This document shows positions 18,320-27,315 of a stretch of 64,000 nucleotides of DNA, piece by piece; the stretch's first letter is position 1; each line of letters begins with the position of its first letter. Made by a program: the position numbers and the translations under genes. The stretch comes from Accumulibacter sp031732795. GTDB lineage: Bacteria > Pseudomonadota > Gammaproteobacteria > Burkholderiales > Rhodocyclaceae. The notes beneath the pieces were generated by a model that was not told the origin of the DNA, searched no databases, and saw only the letters and a program-made list of their open reading frames with translations. The stretch spans positions 1-64,000 of the forward strand of contig JAVMKC010000060.1 of NCBI GenBank assembly GCA_031732795.1, given 5' to 3'.

Positions 18320-20791
18320 TTACACGTTGCCGAAACGTTCCCGCCAATAACGGAAAGCGTCGCGGATTTCGCTGAGGAAGTGCCCGTCGTCCCAGGGCTT
18401 GTTCAGATATTTGTAAATCGCTCCTTTGTTGATCGCGTCGGTGAGCACGCCGACCTCGGCGATACCGGAAAGCACCAGACGCACCGTTTCCGGATGGAGG
18501 ATACGAATCCGGGAGAAGAATTCGATGCCGTCCATCGATGGCATCCGCTGATCGGAGACGATGACGTGCACCGTCTCTCGGGCCAGGGTCACCAAGGCCG
18601 TTTCGGCGCTTTCGGCCGTCAACACCCGGTAGCCGTCGCGGCGCAACAGACGCCGCAAGGCGGCCAGTACGTTCGGTTCGTCGTCGACCAGCAGCACCGT
18701 TGGCGGAGGCTCGCCGGGCATGGTCTGGAAATGGACGCGACGATCCTGCTGGCGGAGCGCGGCGATGCCGTCCGCGCTCAGTGGCGGCGAGTAATAGTTG
18801 CCCTGCATCTCATCGCAATCGTGACGGCGCAGGTAATGCATCTGTTCCTCGGTTTCGATTCCTTCGGCGAGCGTCACCTTGCCCAGTTTGTGCGACATGG
18901 CGATGATCGCTTGCGCGATGGCGGCGTTGGTCGGATTGCTGACGATGTCGTGGACGAAGGATTGGTCGATCTTGACCATGTCGATCGGAAAACGCGACAG
19001 ATACGCCAGCGACGAGTAGCCGGTGCCGAAATCGTCGAGCGAGAGCCCGACGCCGATTGTTTTCAGACGTTCGCTGGTACGAATCGCCGACGCCAGGTCC
19101 TGCATCATCGCCCCTTCGGTGATTTCCAGTTCGAGCAGGGTCGGTGCGATGTTGCTGGCCGCCAGCGCATCGGCAACCGACTCGCAGAGATCGGCAAAGC
19201 GGAATTGGCGGGCCGAAAGGTTGACCGCCACTTTCATCGGCGGCCAGCCGGCATCGAGCCAGCGACGGATCTGCCGGCAGGTTTCGGCGATCACCCACTC
19301 GCCGATCCCGATGATATAACCCGCTTCTTCAGCGGCGGGAATGTAATCGGCGGGCGGAATCAGCCCGCGCACCGGATGCTGCCAGCGAATCAGCGCTTCC
19401 AGACCAACGAGGGCGCCGGTACGCAAACTGATTTGCGGCTGATAGAGCAGGAACAATTCATTGCGCGCAACGACGTCGCGCAAATCGACCAGCAGATCGC
19501 GAGCACTGAAGTCGGCGGTCGCCAATGCCGAATCAAAACGGGCGACCGTATCGCCACCGACACGCTTGGCCTTCTGCGTGGCACTGGCGGCGTTGCCGAG
19601 CACCTCGCCGGCATCGACGCCGTCGAAAGGAAAACAGGCGATACCGATCGATGCACTGACCTGCGTCGGCCGATCGTCGAGGACGAAAGGCTGGCGGATG
19701 GCGGAGAGCAGGCGATTGGCCACCTCGGCGCAGTCGCTTTCACCCGGTGGCGCGGCAAACGGCAGCAGCACGCCGAATTCGTCACTGCCCAAGCGTGCGA
19801 CGACGACCTGTTCGCGAAACGCGTCGCGCAGGCGGCGACCCAATGCGATCAGCAGATGATCGGCGCACTCGGGACCGAGAATGCGATTATGCGTTTCGAA
19901 TTCGTCGATATCGATGGCCACGACCATCAAGCCGCTGTCGGCTTTGCCGTCGTCGATCGACTCTTCGGCAGAACGCAAGAAGCCCCGGCGATTGGGTAGG
20001 CCGGTCAGCAGATCGGTGTGGCTCAAGCGCTCGATCCGCTGTTCGAGCTCGTGTTTTTGCGACAGGTCTTCACTGATCGAAAAATAATAGTTGACCGATC
20101 CGTCACGGTGGGGAATCGGCGCGATGAACTTTTTCTCGACGTGCAAGGTTCCGTCCTTGCGGCGGTTGATCAATTCACCGGTCCAACTGACGCCGGCATT
20201 GAGCGACTCCCACATCGACTGGTAAGTCTCGACCGGCGTCATTCCCGAACGGAAAAGCCGTGGCTGGTTGCCGAGCACCTCCGCGGTCGAAAAACCGCTC
20301 ATCGCCAGCATGGCCGGATTGGCGAAGCGGATTCTCAGATCGGCGTCGGTAATCAGGATACCGAGCGGACTGCATTCGGCGATGTCGCGGAACAAGCGCG
20401 ACGTCTCGACACTTTCGCGCAAATGGGTCACGTCGGCGCCGACCAGAAAAATCGGCGCCAGATGCGATTCACTGTCGCCGCGGTGCTCGATGGTCCATGA
20501 CACCCACAGTTGCCGCCCGTCGGCCGTAAGCATCGGCGACTCGAGTTGCCGAACCAGACCATGCGCGCCGATATCGCCGATCTGCGCCAGGAACTCGGTG
20601 GTCTGCGTCGCCTCCGCAACCACCAGGCTGGCCAACGGCTTCTTGAACAGTTGGCCGAGGCGCTGGTAACCGAGCAGCCGCAAACCGAAGGAATTGATGT
20701 ACCAGACCCGCAAATGGTGATCCAGGCGCATGACGATGCACCCCAGCAGGTCGTAGATCGATGTTGGCGCGCCGCCGACGATCGGGCTCAT
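18320..20791 (-). CDS. PAS-PAS-GGDEF-EAL-REC signalling protein
   Basis: 823 residues. Two PAS domains (~10-125 and ~130-245; the second has LGILITDADLRIRFANPA), GGDEF (~255-420), EAL (~435-685; EAL at 465-467, LEITEG, DDFGTGYSSL, VKIDQSF, AEGIET), then a C-terminal receiver (~698-815; VIVSDQRMPSMDG, ending YLNKPWDDG). The GGDEF signature is GSDEF (335-339), a variant found in both active and inactive cyclases. The start codon overlaps the stop of the hemerythrin-kinase gene (TCAT on the plus strand), so the two are translationally coupled. It likely tunes c-di-GMP in response to kinase signals. Confidence 0.92.
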   Translation of the reverse strand: MSPIVGGAPTSIYDLLGCIVMRLDHHLRVWYINSFGLRLLGYQRLGQLFKKPLASLVVAEATQTTEFLAQIGDIGAHGLVRQLESPMLTADGRQLWVSWTIEHRGDSESHLAPIFLVGADVTHLRESVETSRLFRDIAECSPLGILITDADLRIRFANPAMLAMSGFSTAEVLGNQPRLFRSGMTPVETYQSMWESLNAGVSWTGELINRRKDGTLHVEKKFIAPIPHRDGSVNYYFSISEDLSQKHELEQRIERLSHTDLLTGLPNRRGFLRSAEESIDDGKADSGLMVVAIDIDEFETHNRILGPECADHLLIALGRRLRDAFREQVVVARLGSDEFGVLLPFAAPPGESDCAEVANRLLSAIRQPFVLDDRPTQVSASIGIACFPFDGVDAGEVLGNAASATQKAKRVGGDTVARFDSALATADFSARDLLVDLRDVVARNELFLLYQPQISLRTGALVGLEALIRWQHPVRGLIPPADYIPAAEEAGYIIGIGEWVIAETCRQIRRWLDAGWPPMKVAVNLSARQFRFADLCESVADALAASNIAPTLLELEITEGAMMQDLASAIRTSERLKTIGVGLSLDDFGTGYSSLAYLSRFPIDMVKIDQSFVHDIVSNPTNAAIAQAIIAMSHKLGKVTLAEGIETEEQMHYLRRHDCDEMQGNYYSPPLSADGIAALRQQDRRVHFQTMPGEPPPTVLLVDDEPNVLAALRRLLRRDGYRVLTAESAETALVTLARETVHVIVSDQRMPSMDGIEFFSRIRILHPETVRLVLSGIAEVGVLTDAINKGAIYKYLNKPWDDGHFLSEIRDAFRYWRERFGNV

Positions 20792-22323
20792 CGCCGTTTC
20801 TCACAGGGTTCGTCGGGGCCGGCGACTGGCAGTCGGATCAGGAAACGCGTGCCGACGCCTGGTTCGCTGGCTACGGTGATCGTTCCCTGATGACGATGAA
20901 TGATGTCGCGTGAAATCGACAGCCCCAGACCAGTGCCTTTGCCCATTGGTTTGGTGGTGAAGAAAGGTTCGAACAGGCGATTTCGCACCTCCGGGGACAT
21001 TCCTTTGCCGGTATCCGCGATCTCCACCCACACGCACGGCCCTTCCTGGCCCGTGCGCAGCGTGATCGTCCCGGTGGTATCGATGGCCTGTCCGGCGTTC
21101 ACCAGCAAATTCATGAACACCTGGTTGATTTGCGCCGGGCGACAGCGCACTTTCGGGAGGTCGCCAAAAACCCGGACAACCTTGGCTTTGTATTTCAATT
21201 CGTTGGCCACCACGTTCAGGGTGCTGTCCAGTCCCTGGTTCAAGTCGGCCTCCTGGATTTCGGCCTCGTCCATCCGCGAGAAATCCTTCAGATCGGCGAC
21301 GATCTTGCGTACCCGCCCCAGCCCCTCGGCCGATTCGTCGAGCAGATTGGGAATGTCTTCGCGCAGGAAATCGAGTTCCGCTTCCTGCCGGCGCGCTTCG
21401 GCGATCAAGCGCGCCGGATGATCGGCGGCCAGCGCTTCGATCGCCGTCTGGTCGGCATCGATGATCGCCAGCAACTGTTCGATGTAACGACGCAAGGAGC
21501 CGAGATTCGAACTGACGAAGCCGGTCGGGTTGTTGATCTCGTGCGCCACGCCGGCGGCCAGTTGCCCGACGGCGGCCATCTTCTCGGATTGCAGCAATTG
21601 TCCCTGGGTTTGTTCGATGGTTTCCATCGCCCGCTGCAACGATGCCTGTTCGCGCAGCAAGTCCTCATTCATCTGCTGCAGTTGATGAGTACGCGCAGCA
21701 ACCTGGGTTTCCAGGTCGCTGTTCAACTCGGCCAGACGCGCCTGCGCGGATTTCAGCTTGGCGTTGGTTTCGACCAGCGTGCGGTTCCGTTGCGAAACGA
21801 CGCTGAACAGATCGGTCAGGGCGTCGACCAGCACCGCGTTGACCACGCCATCGCCATCCCCGGTGGCCGGCGGCTCGACGACGGTGGCCAGCGACGGCTC
21901 ACCGCGTTCGACAGCGAGCCGTCGCATCTCGCGAACCATGGTCTGATCCTCGACGAGGATGTGGAACGTCAGCCAACTGGCCAGAAAGCGGATCGTCTGC
22001 TCGCCGTCCAACGCCACGCCGGCGTCCACCTGTTGACGCATTCTGGCCACTTCTGCGACAAAACCCTGATGAATATGCACATGTTCGTTCATCAACCGGC
22101 TGTCGGCGAGTCCGCCGGCCCGCATGCACTCTTCCTCGGTCCGAAAATGCGTGGCCGCATAATCGGTCAGCTGGTCGATCAAGGTCAGGCATTCGGCGGG
22201 GGTCGTCTCGTTACACGCCAGCATCGGCGCTACCGTATTGACCAGATCCACCAGGTGCCGATGCTGGCGGTCCACCAACTCGATGCCGGTAAGAAAATGG
22301 GCACTCCATTTCATCAAGGTCAT
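20788..22323 (-). CDS. Hemerythrin-domain sensor histidine kinase
   Basis: 511 residues from the ATG at 22323 (MTLMKWSAHFLTG; the M three codons later is possible). Residues ~1-135 form a bacteriohemerythrin with the di-iron ligand pattern: IELVDRQHRHLVDLVN, ATHFRTEEECM, HVHIHQGF and FHILVEDQTM. A coiled coil (~175-255) leads to a kinase core with H-box GVAHEINNPTGF, an N-box in MNLLVNAGQAID, and ATP-lid motifs DTGKGM and GKGTGLGLSIS. There are no membrane segments, so it is a soluble sensor. Hemerythrin domains bind O2, so O2 or redox sensing is the expected input (inference). The output is probably phosphorylation of the neighbouring receiver domains and of the Hpt domain encoded divergently. 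Confidence 0.93.
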   Translation of the reverse strand: MTLMKWSAHFLTGIELVDRQHRHLVDLVNTVAPMLACNETTPAECLTLIDQLTDYAATHFRTEEECMRAGGLADSRLMNEHVHIHQGFVAEVARMRQQVDAGVALDGEQTIRFLASWLTFHILVEDQTMVREMRRLAVERGEPSLATVVEPPATGDGDGVVNAVLVDALTDLFSVVSQRNRTLVETNAKLKSAQARLAELNSDLETQVAARTHQLQQMNEDLLREQASLQRAMETIEQTQGQLLQSEKMAAVGQLAAGVAHEINNPTGFVSSNLGSLRRYIEQLLAIIDADQTAIEALAADHPARLIAEARRQEAELDFLREDIPNLLDESAEGLGRVRKIVADLKDFSRMDEAEIQEADLNQGLDSTLNVVANELKYKAKVVRVFGDLPKVRCRPAQINQVFMNLLVNAGQAIDTTGTITLRTGQEGPCVWVEIADTGKGMSPEVRNRLFEPFFTTKPMGKGTGLGLSISRDIIHRHQGTITVASEPGVGTRFLIRLPVAGPDEPCEKRR

Positions 22324-22507
22324 ACGGTTACTCCAGCAATGGATTTGTTCTGGCCGACCGATCAGACGTCGATCCTCAGCGACGAAACGGGAATCATACG
22401 CCGGCTCCGCCCGGCCAAGAAGCCGCCGGGGCAGGGCTGGCACTCGGCGCACGCTGATCGATGGTGTCGACTACACTCAATGCAGGTGATAGCTGAAAGG
22501 TTTTACC
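22324..22507. promoter_or_regulatory. Divergent promoter region between kinase and Hpt-HD-GYP genes
   Basis: A 184-base gap from which both arms of the signalling cluster must start. A plausible ribosome site (GAAAGG) lies 10 bases before the ATG at 22508. I could not identify convincing -35/-10 boxes. Confidence 0.4.
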
Positions 22508-23614
22508 ATGGATACTGCGACACTGGAAACACCGGAAATCGTCGATGACGAAGGCCTGCAGGATTTCATCGATGCGTTGCGTGACTATGCGCCGGCCATC
22601 GAGCGCGATGTCTCCCGGCTCAGGAACTCACCCAGGGACCGGGAACTGATTGGCAGCCTGTTCCGGGCGCTGCACAACATCAAAGGGGATGCGGCCTTAT
22701 GCAAGGTCGAACTGGCCATTGCCGTGGTCCATCCGATCGAAACCATCCTGGCCCGCGTGCGCAGCAACGATTTTCCGTTCACCGAGCCGATTGCCGAGGT
22801 GATCCTGCTGGCCATCGACCGGCTCGAATTGGCAACGGCTCGCTTAGCCCGCGGTGACTCGCTCGACGGTTTGCAATTGATCGCGCTGGTCGAGGGACTG
22901 GACGAATTGGCGCAAGCATCGACGAGTAACATCGACGAGCAAGTCTCGGAAATCATCGAGGCGGTGACCGGTTTCCGGCCAGTGATCAGCGTGCTGTCGC
23001 GGGGACGGCGTCGGGTATCATCGGTCCAGGGCAGACGTTCGCCAATCGACGACGACCTGCGGTTTTTCCAGTCCTTGGCCCAGCAACTGGAAGCGCGCTC
23101 GCCGCTGTTCAAAGGGCGGACGACGCGCATTCTGCGGCTGGCGAAGGAAACCAATCAGCTTGCCGGCTCGGTGATCGATGCCCGACAATTGGAAGCGGCG
23201 GTTTATATGCACGATATCGGGATGATGTTTCTCCCCGAATCCAATTGGTTGAAAGCGGTGGTGATGACCGACAAGGAAAAGGAACCTCTCCGCGTCCACC
23301 CGACGTATGCGGCAGGGTTGCTGGAACGCATCGACGGCTGGTCGGAGGCGGCCGAAATGGTTGCGCAACACCATGAAATGCCGGACGGCCGCGGCTATCC
23401 GGAAGGTCTCGACGGCCCGCGGATCTGTCCGGGCGCCAAGGTGCTGGCCATTGTCGACGCCTTCGAAGCGGTGATGCTCAAGCATATCGACCGCGGCCGT
23501 AACCGCTCGGTGCTACGGGCGATCGCCGAGATCAACGCCTGCGATCAGCAATTCGCCGCTGAATGGATCGCGCCCTTCAATCAGGTGATCCGCCGATCGT
23601 TGGAAGCGGCTTGA
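22508..23614 (+). CDS. Hpt domain fused to degenerate HD-GYP domain
   Basis: 368 residues. The N-terminal Hpt domain (~15-120) carries the phospho-accepting His56 in FRALHNIKGDAAL. The C-terminal HD-GYP domain has YMHDIGMMF (His/Asp 235-236) and HHEMPDGRGYPEG (288-300). Two usual metal-site residues look lost: the Lys of the HDxGK motif is Met, and the first His of the domain (normally HSxRV) is replaced in FKGRTTRI. The domain may thus bind rather than cleave c-di-GMP, or use fewer metals. It is divergent from the hemerythrin kinase operon. An Hpt-HD-GYP fusion suggests the relay reads directly into c-di-GMP control. Its stop overlaps the ATG of tcdA. Confidence 0.88.
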   Translation: MDTATLETPEIVDDEGLQDFIDALRDYAPAIERDVSRLRNSPRDRELIGSLFRALHNIKGDAALCKVELAIAVVHPIETILARVRSNDFPFTEPIAEVILLAIDRLELATARLARGDSLDGLQLIALVEGLDELAQASTSNIDEQVSEIIEAVTGFRPVISVLSRGRRRVSSVQGRRSPIDDDLRFFQSLAQQLEARSPLFKGRTTRILRLAKETNQLAGSVIDARQLEAAVYMHDIGMMFLPESNWLKAVVMTDKEKEPLRVHPTYAAGLLERIDGWSEAAEMVAQHHEMPDGRGYPEGLDGPRICPGAKVLAIVDAFEAVMLKHIDRGRNRSVLRAIAEINACDQQFAAEWIAPFNQVIRRSLEAA

Positions 23615-24399
23615 TGATCGACGAGCCGGCCGATCTGCAGCGCCGTTTCGGCGGCATCGGCCGGCTCTATGGCGAAGCCGTCTGGCGCCGGTTCGAGGCC
23701 GCGCACGTTGCCGTGATCGGTATCGGCGGCGTGGGCTCGTGGGCTGCCGAGGCTCTGGCACGTTCGGCCATCGGTCGCCTGACGCTGATCGACCTGGATA
23801 TCGTCGCCGAGTCGAACGTCAATCGGCAGATTCACGCTCACGACGGTGAATTCGGCAAGGCGAAGGTCACGGCAATGGCCCAGCGCATCCGCTTGATCAA
23901 CCCGAAATGCTCGGTCGAGGCGATCGATGATTTCGTGACCCCGGAAAACGTCGAGTCGCTTTTTGCTGCCGGTTTCGATCAGGTGATTGATGCCACTGAT
24001 CACGTGCGCAGCAAAGTGGCGATGATCGCCTGCGCCAAGCGGCGTCGTTTGCCATTGATCACTGTCGGCGGTGCCGGCGGGCAAACCGATCCGACCCGGA
24101 TCCTGATCGCCGATCTGGCACTGACCATTCAGGATCCCTTGCTGTCGAAAGTGCGTTCCCGCTTGCGCAAGGAACACGCCTTCAGTCGCGAGGCCAAGAA
24201 AAAATTCGGCGTACCGGCGATTTTCTCGACCGAGCCGCTGCGTTATCCACAGCCGGTCGATCGTTGCGACACACCGGCAGGTGGTGCGCATGGTTTGCAA
24301 TGCGCCGGTTTCGGGTCGTCGGTGTGTGTGACGGCGACTTTCGGCCTGCTGGCCGCCGGCGAAGCCCTGCGCCGGCTGTCGGTCACCGTGAATCCCTGA
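23614..24399 (+). CDS. tcdA: tRNA threonylcarbamoyladenosine dehydratase TcdA (CsdL)
   Basis: 261 residues starting MIDEPADLQRRFGG, with the ATG overlapping the upstream stop (TGATG). It is an E1-like ThiF/MoeB fold enzyme that uses ATP to cyclise t6A37 of tRNA into ct6A. Visible: RFGGIGRLYG, the nucleotide site VAVIGIGGVGSWAAEALARS, DLDIVAESNVNRQ, and VIDATDHVRSKV. The CDTPAGG region near the C-terminus is also typical. The link with the HD-GYP gene upstream is by transcription only; no functional tie is known. Confidence 0.93.
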   Translation: MIDEPADLQRRFGGIGRLYGEAVWRRFEAAHVAVIGIGGVGSWAAEALARSAIGRLTLIDLDIVAESNVNRQIHAHDGEFGKAKVTAMAQRIRLINPKCSVEAIDDFVTPENVESLFAAGFDQVIDATDHVRSKVAMIACAKRRRLPLITVGGAGGQTDPTRILIADLALTIQDPLLSKVRSRLRKEHAFSREAKKKFGVPAIFSTEPLRYPQPVDRCDTPAGGAHGLQCAGFGSSVCVTATFGLLAAGEALRRLSVTVNP

Positions 24400-24432
24400 T
24401 CGTTCCGATTTTCCCGATCGTCCGCCGCAGGT

Positions 24433-26229
24433 TCAGGCGACGCAGACGCGGTTCTTGCCGGCCTGCTTGGCGGCGTACATCGCTTCATCGGCCCGTTTGG
24501 TAACCGACGTCTGACTGTCGTCCGGACGGAAATCGGTGACTCCGGCACTGAAAGTGATCAACTGCCGGTTGTTGTTATGCATGAAAATCCGCCGGGTCAA
24601 TTCGCGCTGCAAGCGGATCAAGGCGGTCTGAGCGTCGTCCAGTGTCGTGTCCGGCAACAGCAGAATGAATTCCTCGCCGCCAAAACGGGCCACGGTATCG
24701 TGCGGACGCATGCTTTCGCGAATGACGGTGGCCAGGTGGATCAATGCGGCGTCGCCGGCATCGTGGCCGAGCGAGTCGTTGAGCTTCTTGAAATTGTCGA
24801 TATCGAGCAGGGCCACGCAGAGTACCGCCCGTCGCCGTTTGGCCCGCGCCACCTCCTTGTTCATCGCTTCTTCCAGACCGCGACGATTGAGTGCCCCGGT
24901 CAGTTGATCGTGGCGGACCAGCAGGCTGGCCTTGTCCAGTTCGGATTGCAATTCGTCGATTCGCTTCTCGGCTTCCTCCACCCGCTGTTTGGTGGCTTGC
25001 AAGTCGTCCCGTGAACGTTGGGTGTTGCGCTGGATCTGCTGTGTTTCGCGAATCACCTCATCGAGAACATCCTTCAACTCGTCGATGTTTTCAGCCTGGT
25101 TGATTTTCTCGGCACAGACTTCGATCTTGTCGTGGTATTCCGAGGTGCTGTCGGCGAATTCGGCCAGATGATCGACGAATTCGGCGAGCATGTGTTTGAG
25201 GCTTTCCTTGGCGTCGGTCAGATTCTGTTTCAACTGACTTTGCTTGAAAATCACTTCCTTCAGGCGGGTTTCGGCATCGTTCAGCGACCGCAGACTCAGC
25301 GGTGCGGCAACGATGTCGCTGACGATGGCGATCTGGCCTTGCAACCAATGGTCGTCGCTGACCAGTTCGCCGACATTGGCGATCAACAAACGCAACAGAT
25401 TGAGCAGGTTGCTGCGCAGTTCGCTACGGTCTTCGGTCAATAACTCCAGGCGAAAAGCCAAGCGTTTGAGGCCAGTCTGCAGGCCATCGACCGAGGCACG
25501 CGATGTCGCGGTGCGCGCCTGATGCGCCAGACGCTTGGAATCACTGACGATTTCCGGTTCGTCGGTGAACGAATCGGCGATCAGTGTCTCCAAGGTATAG
25601 CCGAACAATTCCCGCAACTCGCCCGCCAGGCGTTTTTCTTCGCCGTCGATGCCGAGAGCCTGTGGTTTGGCATCCGTCGAAGCGGGCGGCGCGGTCGAAT
25701 CAACCGCTGCAACGATACCCTCGGCCAAGGGAATCTCCTCGCCGGCCACGACATTCTGCGCCCAGGATTTGACCAGCCCTTGCAGTCGCGAAAAAAGCGA
25801 TTCGTTGCTGGCGCTACCGGTCAGCACGTGCTCGAGCGCCTCCCGCTTGCGCGCAGTGGTCAACCCAGGCTGCTTGCCTTCCCATTGACGGAGAAATTCG
25901 CCCAACAGTTCGCCCCAGGGCGTTTCCTGTTCCTGTCCCCACTGGCTGGCCAGTCCGTTGAAAGCGGTCTGGCAGTCTTGCCAGCTTTTGGCTTTCAATG
26001 CCGTTTCGAAACGCTTGACGATGCGCAGTTGCACAGCCGATTGTCTGGGCAGCGAGGCCAGCAAGGCGGCAAATTCGCGTTCAGGAAAGCCTTCGCCAAC
26101 GTCGCTCTTGGTCCCGGCGATCTCGTGATAAATCGCCCGGTAATTTTCGGGTGAAGGCGGCAGCCGTCTGAGCGCCAGCTGGCGGAAGGTTTCGCGGGCG
26201 ATTTCCGATGGATTCGAGAAAGTGGGCAT
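24433..26229 (-). CDS. Diguanylate cyclase with long helical N-terminal region
   Basis: 598 residues. The first ~420 are mostly helical, with a predicted coiled coil just before the catalytic domain (DDLQATKQRVEEAEKRIDEL), and contain no named sensor or membrane segment. The C-terminal GGDEF domain (~440-595) has an intact active site: DHDQLTGALNRRG-type start (VRHDQLTGALNRRG), DIDNFKKLNDSLGH and FGGEEFILLLP. It should make c-di-GMP from two GTP. The opening MPTFSNPSEIARETFRQLA with LPPSPENYRAIYHEI is shared with a betaproteobacterial subgroup of soluble diguanylate cyclases. It is convergent with tcdA. Confidence 0.92.
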   Translation of the reverse strand: MPTFSNPSEIARETFRQLALRRLPPSPENYRAIYHEIAGTKSDVGEGFPEREFAALLASLPRQSAVQLRIVKRFETALKAKSWQDCQTAFNGLASQWGQEQETPWGELLGEFLRQWEGKQPGLTTARKREALEHVLTGSASNESLFSRLQGLVKSWAQNVVAGEEIPLAEGIVAAVDSTAPPASTDAKPQALGIDGEEKRLAGELRELFGYTLETLIADSFTDEPEIVSDSKRLAHQARTATSRASVDGLQTGLKRLAFRLELLTEDRSELRSNLLNLLRLLIANVGELVSDDHWLQGQIAIVSDIVAAPLSLRSLNDAETRLKEVIFKQSQLKQNLTDAKESLKHMLAEFVDHLAEFADSTSEYHDKIEVCAEKINQAENIDELKDVLDEVIRETQQIQRNTQRSRDDLQATKQRVEEAEKRIDELQSELDKASLLVRHDQLTGALNRRGLEEAMNKEVARAKRRRAVLCVALLDIDNFKKLNDSLGHDAGDAALIHLATVIRESMRPHDTVARFGGEEFILLLPDTTLDDAQTALIRLQRELTRRIFMHNNNRQLITFSAGVTDFRPDDSQTSVTKRADEAMYAAKQAGKNRVCVA

Positions 26230-26497
26230 CAGTCTTCAAAAAGTCAGGGGCGGCGGCGGGACATTCGCCGTCAAAATCATCGACACCGGCCGTTGGTACC
26301 ATGAGCCGGTCACCCACCGCCGTTTTCAGAATAGTACGTTATTCGCCCGTGCGAGCAGTCGCGCGGCACACGAATTGAATCGACGACTGGTGGATGACGA
26401 CCTACCCGAAGCGGGTGTTGGAGGGCGATGAGGCAAGGCGGGCAATCTCGCGGAAAGAAGACGCGTGGCGTCCCGTCCCGCAAAAGTCACGCAAATG
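26230..26497. other. Intergenic region between tRNA-Pro and cyclase gene
   Basis: No supported gene and no clear structure. It presumably holds the promoter of the diguanylate cyclase gene at its left end. Confidence 0.4.
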
Positions 26498-26525
26498 AAA
26501 AAGGCCAACTCCGAAAAGTTGGCCT
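26498..26525 (-). terminator. Terminator of the tRNA-Pro transcript
   Basis: AGGCCAACT (26502-26510) pairs with AGTTGGCCT (26517-26525) over a six-base loop. The minus strand then runs into TTTTT, 15 bases downstream of the tRNA 3' end. Confidence 0.85.
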
Positions 26526-26539
26526 GACTCATTGATTTT

Positions 26540-26616
26540 TGGTCGGGGCGCCGGGATTCGAACTCGGGACCCCTTGCACCCCATGCAAGTGCGCTACCAG
26601 GCTGCGCCACGCCCCG
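26540..26616 (-). tRNA. tRNA-Pro (anticodon GGG)
   Basis: 77 bases on the minus strand with CCA encoded. Acceptor CGGGGCG pairs with CGCCCCG. The anticodon stem CTTGC/GCAAG holds the loop ATGGGGT, giving anticodon GGG. The T-arm reads GTCCCGAGTTCGAATCCCGG. Its place after ihfA-merR is the common betaproteobacterial order. Confidence 0.97.
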
Positions 26617-26653
26617 ACGAAACGGGGATTATAAGCGAAATGGCCAAGCCATT

Positions 26654-27028
26654 TCAAACGCGCAGCATTTCGGCAATGGCGACCAGATCTTCCCGCAGCA
26701 TTTCTGGAGACAGGCCCGCTGCGGCGGCCTTTTCCTCGTTCTGGCTCTCATCGAGACGGTTGCGCGCGCCACTGATGGTAAATCCCTGGCTGTAGAGCAA
26801 TTCGCGGATACGGCGCACCAGCAGGACTTCATGGTGCTGATAGTAACGGCGATTGCCGCGCCGCTTTACCGGCTTGAGCTGGGTGAACTCTTGTTCCCAA
26901 TACCGCAACACATGTGGCTTGACGCCGCACAACTCGCTGACTTCGCCAATGGTGAAGTACCGTTTTGCAGGAATCGGCGGCAGCGGTTCGGTGCCGAAAT
27001 CTTTAGGATTGGCTTCCATCGTAGGCAT
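26654..27028 (-). CDS. MerR-family transcriptional regulator
   Basis: 124 residues; starts at 27028 (MPTMEANPKDFG) or three codons later. The winged-helix DNA-binding domain is clear: RYFTIGEVSELCGVKPHVLR, YWEQEFTQLKP and RRYYQHHEVLLV. A short C-terminal helical region with no Cys cluster follows, so it is not a metal-sensing MerR. The start overlaps the end of ihfA by 26 bases. This ihfA-adjacent MerR is conserved in beta- and gammaproteobacteria; its regulon is not known to me. Confidence 0.9.
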   Translation of the reverse strand: MPTMEANPKDFGTEPLPPIPAKRYFTIGEVSELCGVKPHVLRYWEQEFTQLKPVKRRGNRRYYQHHEVLLVRRIRELLYSQGFTISGARNRLDESQNEEKAAAAGLSPEMLREDLVAIAEMLRV

Positions 27029-27305
27029 GCTCCACCTCAGCCTTCAATTTTTGGCTGGCATGAAAAGTGACCACTCGGCGGGCGGTGATCGGAATTTCTT
27101 CCCCAGTCTTGGGATTACGGCCCGGTCTTTGCGGCTTGTCGCGCAACTGGAAGTTGCCGAAGCCCGACAATTTGACGCCATCGCCTTTTTCGAGCGCATT
27201 GCGGATTTCCTCGAAAAAAGCCTCGACCATGTCCTTGGCTTCTCGTTTGTTCAGGCCGACCTGTTCAAACAGCAAATCGGCCAATTCTGCTTTGGTAAGC
27301 GTCAT
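27003..27305 (-). CDS. ihfA: Integration host factor subunit alpha
   Basis: 100 residues of the HU/IHF fold. Start MTLTKAELADLLFEQVGL, then GDGVKLSGFGNFQLRDKP and the DNA-intercalating arm GRNPKTGEEIPITARRVV. IHF, as a heterodimer with IhfB, bends DNA at specific sites and serves recombination, replication and sigma-54 promoters. It lies directly downstream of pheT, as in E. coli. Confidence 0.95.
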   Translation of the reverse strand: MTLTKAELADLLFEQVGLNKREAKDMVEAFFEEIRNALEKGDGVKLSGFGNFQLRDKPQRPGRNPKTGEEIPITARRVVTFHASQKLKAEVEHAYDGSQS

Positions 27306-27315
27306 CGTCTTCCCT

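Noticed and set aside
18314..19999. Long plus-strand frame (561 codons) opposite the second hybrid gene
   Set aside because: Antisense shadow; Arg/His-rich with no domains.
26396..26415. GACGACCTACCCGAA shared with about 57229-57243
   Set aside because: Only ~15-20 bases match and the flanks differ; chance or a tiny relic, not a supported repeat family.
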